A stretch of DNA of 64,000 nucleotides, taken from NCBI GenBank assembly GCA_027032075.1, contig JALVOC010000118.1:35395-99394 (forward strand), given 5' to 3'. This document shows, in pieces, positions 63,804 through 64,000 of the stretch (the stretch's first letter is position 1; each line of letters opens with the position of its first letter). The translations under genes were made by a program, and so were the position numbers. The stretch comes from Chromatiales bacterium. GTDB taxonomy: Bacteria > Pseudomonadota > Gammaproteobacteria > UBA6429 > Thiohalophilaceae. The notes under the pieces are model-generated. The model had not been told where the DNA came from. It made no database searches and saw only the letters and a program-made list of their open reading frames with translations.

Positions 63804-64000
63804 ATGAAGAACAAATCTTTTGCCAAACGGCATAAAAAACTGATTGTGGCGGTACTCAGTATCGGCCTGGCGCTGCCATTGAGTGCGGGACTTTTGCACG
63901 CGATTGACATGCCATCTGTCGATCTCAGCAATGCACGGCTCGCCCGCGACAACAGCGGCAAGCTGCATTTCATCGGCACCTCCCTCGGTCAGCCGCTCAA
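63804..64000 (+). CDS. Secreted protein, N-terminal part only (runs off the window)
   Basis: The ATG at 63804 follows AAGAGGAATCAAAA. The first 65 codons read a signal peptide KKLIVAVLSIGLALPLSAGL then LHAIDMPSVDLSNARLARDN and a segment FIGTSLGQPL. The last resembles the propeptide region of thermolysin-type (M4) metalloproteases, but too little is present to name the family. The frame is open to the window edge. It is the likely target gene of the repeat cluster upstream. Confidence 0.7.
   Translation, partial: MKNKSFAKRHKKLIVAVLSIGLALPLSAGLLHAIDMPSVDLSNARLARDNSGKLHFIGTSLGQPL

Overview
The window reads as chromosomal DNA of a gammaproteobacterium. Evidence: the order mnmE-yidC-yidD-rnpA-rpmH | dnaA-dnaN-recF-gyrB, a glnA-ntrB-ntrC nitrogen-control block, an MSHA-type pilus locus, and a gpsA-secB-trxC-grxC-rhodanese / gpmI-envC-ctpA-yibQ block that matches the E. 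coli yibN-grxC-secB-gpsA and gpmM-envC-yibQ order. Codon use is moderately GC-rich. I cannot name the genus; an environmental Chromatiales/Thiotrichales-like lineage is a guess. No rRNA, tRNA, CRISPR array, prophage or recognisable insertion sequence was found.

Layout. 1-8.7 kb: 3'-truncated mnmG (minus), a small secreted chalcone-isomerase-like protein, two paralogous small proteins each followed by an inverted repeat, a lipoprotein aminopeptidase, and a MoxR-DUF58-transglutaminase operon. 8.7-19 kb: the origin region. mnmE, yidC, yidD, rnpA and rpmH are on the minus strand and dnaA, dnaN, recF and gyrB on the plus strand, so transcription diverges from an origin whose DnaA boxes lie in the rpmH-dnaA and dnaA-dnaN gaps. 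19-25.7 kb: an outer-membrane barrel protein, a Cdd1 helix-hairpin-helix protein, plsC, gmhB, a MazG-like pyrophosphohydrolase, glyQS and one unknown protein. 25.7-30.6 kb: a large FG-GAP lipoprotein and an overlapping trio (PP-loop tRNA-thiolase-like protein, TusA-like protein, CDF metal transporter). 30.6-35.6 kb: glnA with a well-formed NtrC/sigma-54 promoter, a DUF4124 protein, ntrB and ntrC.

35.6-36.5 kb is an uncharacterised repeat array: three 245-bp units carrying a 28-37 codon reading frame, two 145-bp units, and a shared 30-bp hairpin module. It abuts the 3' end of the MSHA locus (36.5-49.2 kb, minus strand): mshE, mshG, a minor pseudopilin, mshA, an O-antigen-ligase/TPR protein, mshC, mshD, mshO, mshP and mshQ. 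The secretin/assembly half (mshI to mshN) is absent from the expected place upstream of mshE.

49.4-62.1 kb is mostly housekeeping: DUF4124 protein, PyrD-like enzyme, trmL, gpsA, secB, trxC, grxC, a membrane rhodanese, an ArsR-family regulator with two cysteines, gpmI, envC, ctpA, a YibQ-type deacetylase, yajL and a DUF389 membrane protein. 62.1-64 kb holds a very small CPBP/Mrt-type intramembrane protease, a pair of diverged 57-bp repeats, a lipoprotein, a cluster of short repeats, and the start of a secreted protein cut by the window end.

Candidates for something undescribed: the composite repeat array at 35.6-36.5 kb, the duplicated small-protein/hairpin pair at 2.6-3.5 kb, the PP-loop/TusA/CDF trio, and the protease-repeat-secreted-protein stretch at 62-64 kb. 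None is proven to be a new system from sequence alone.
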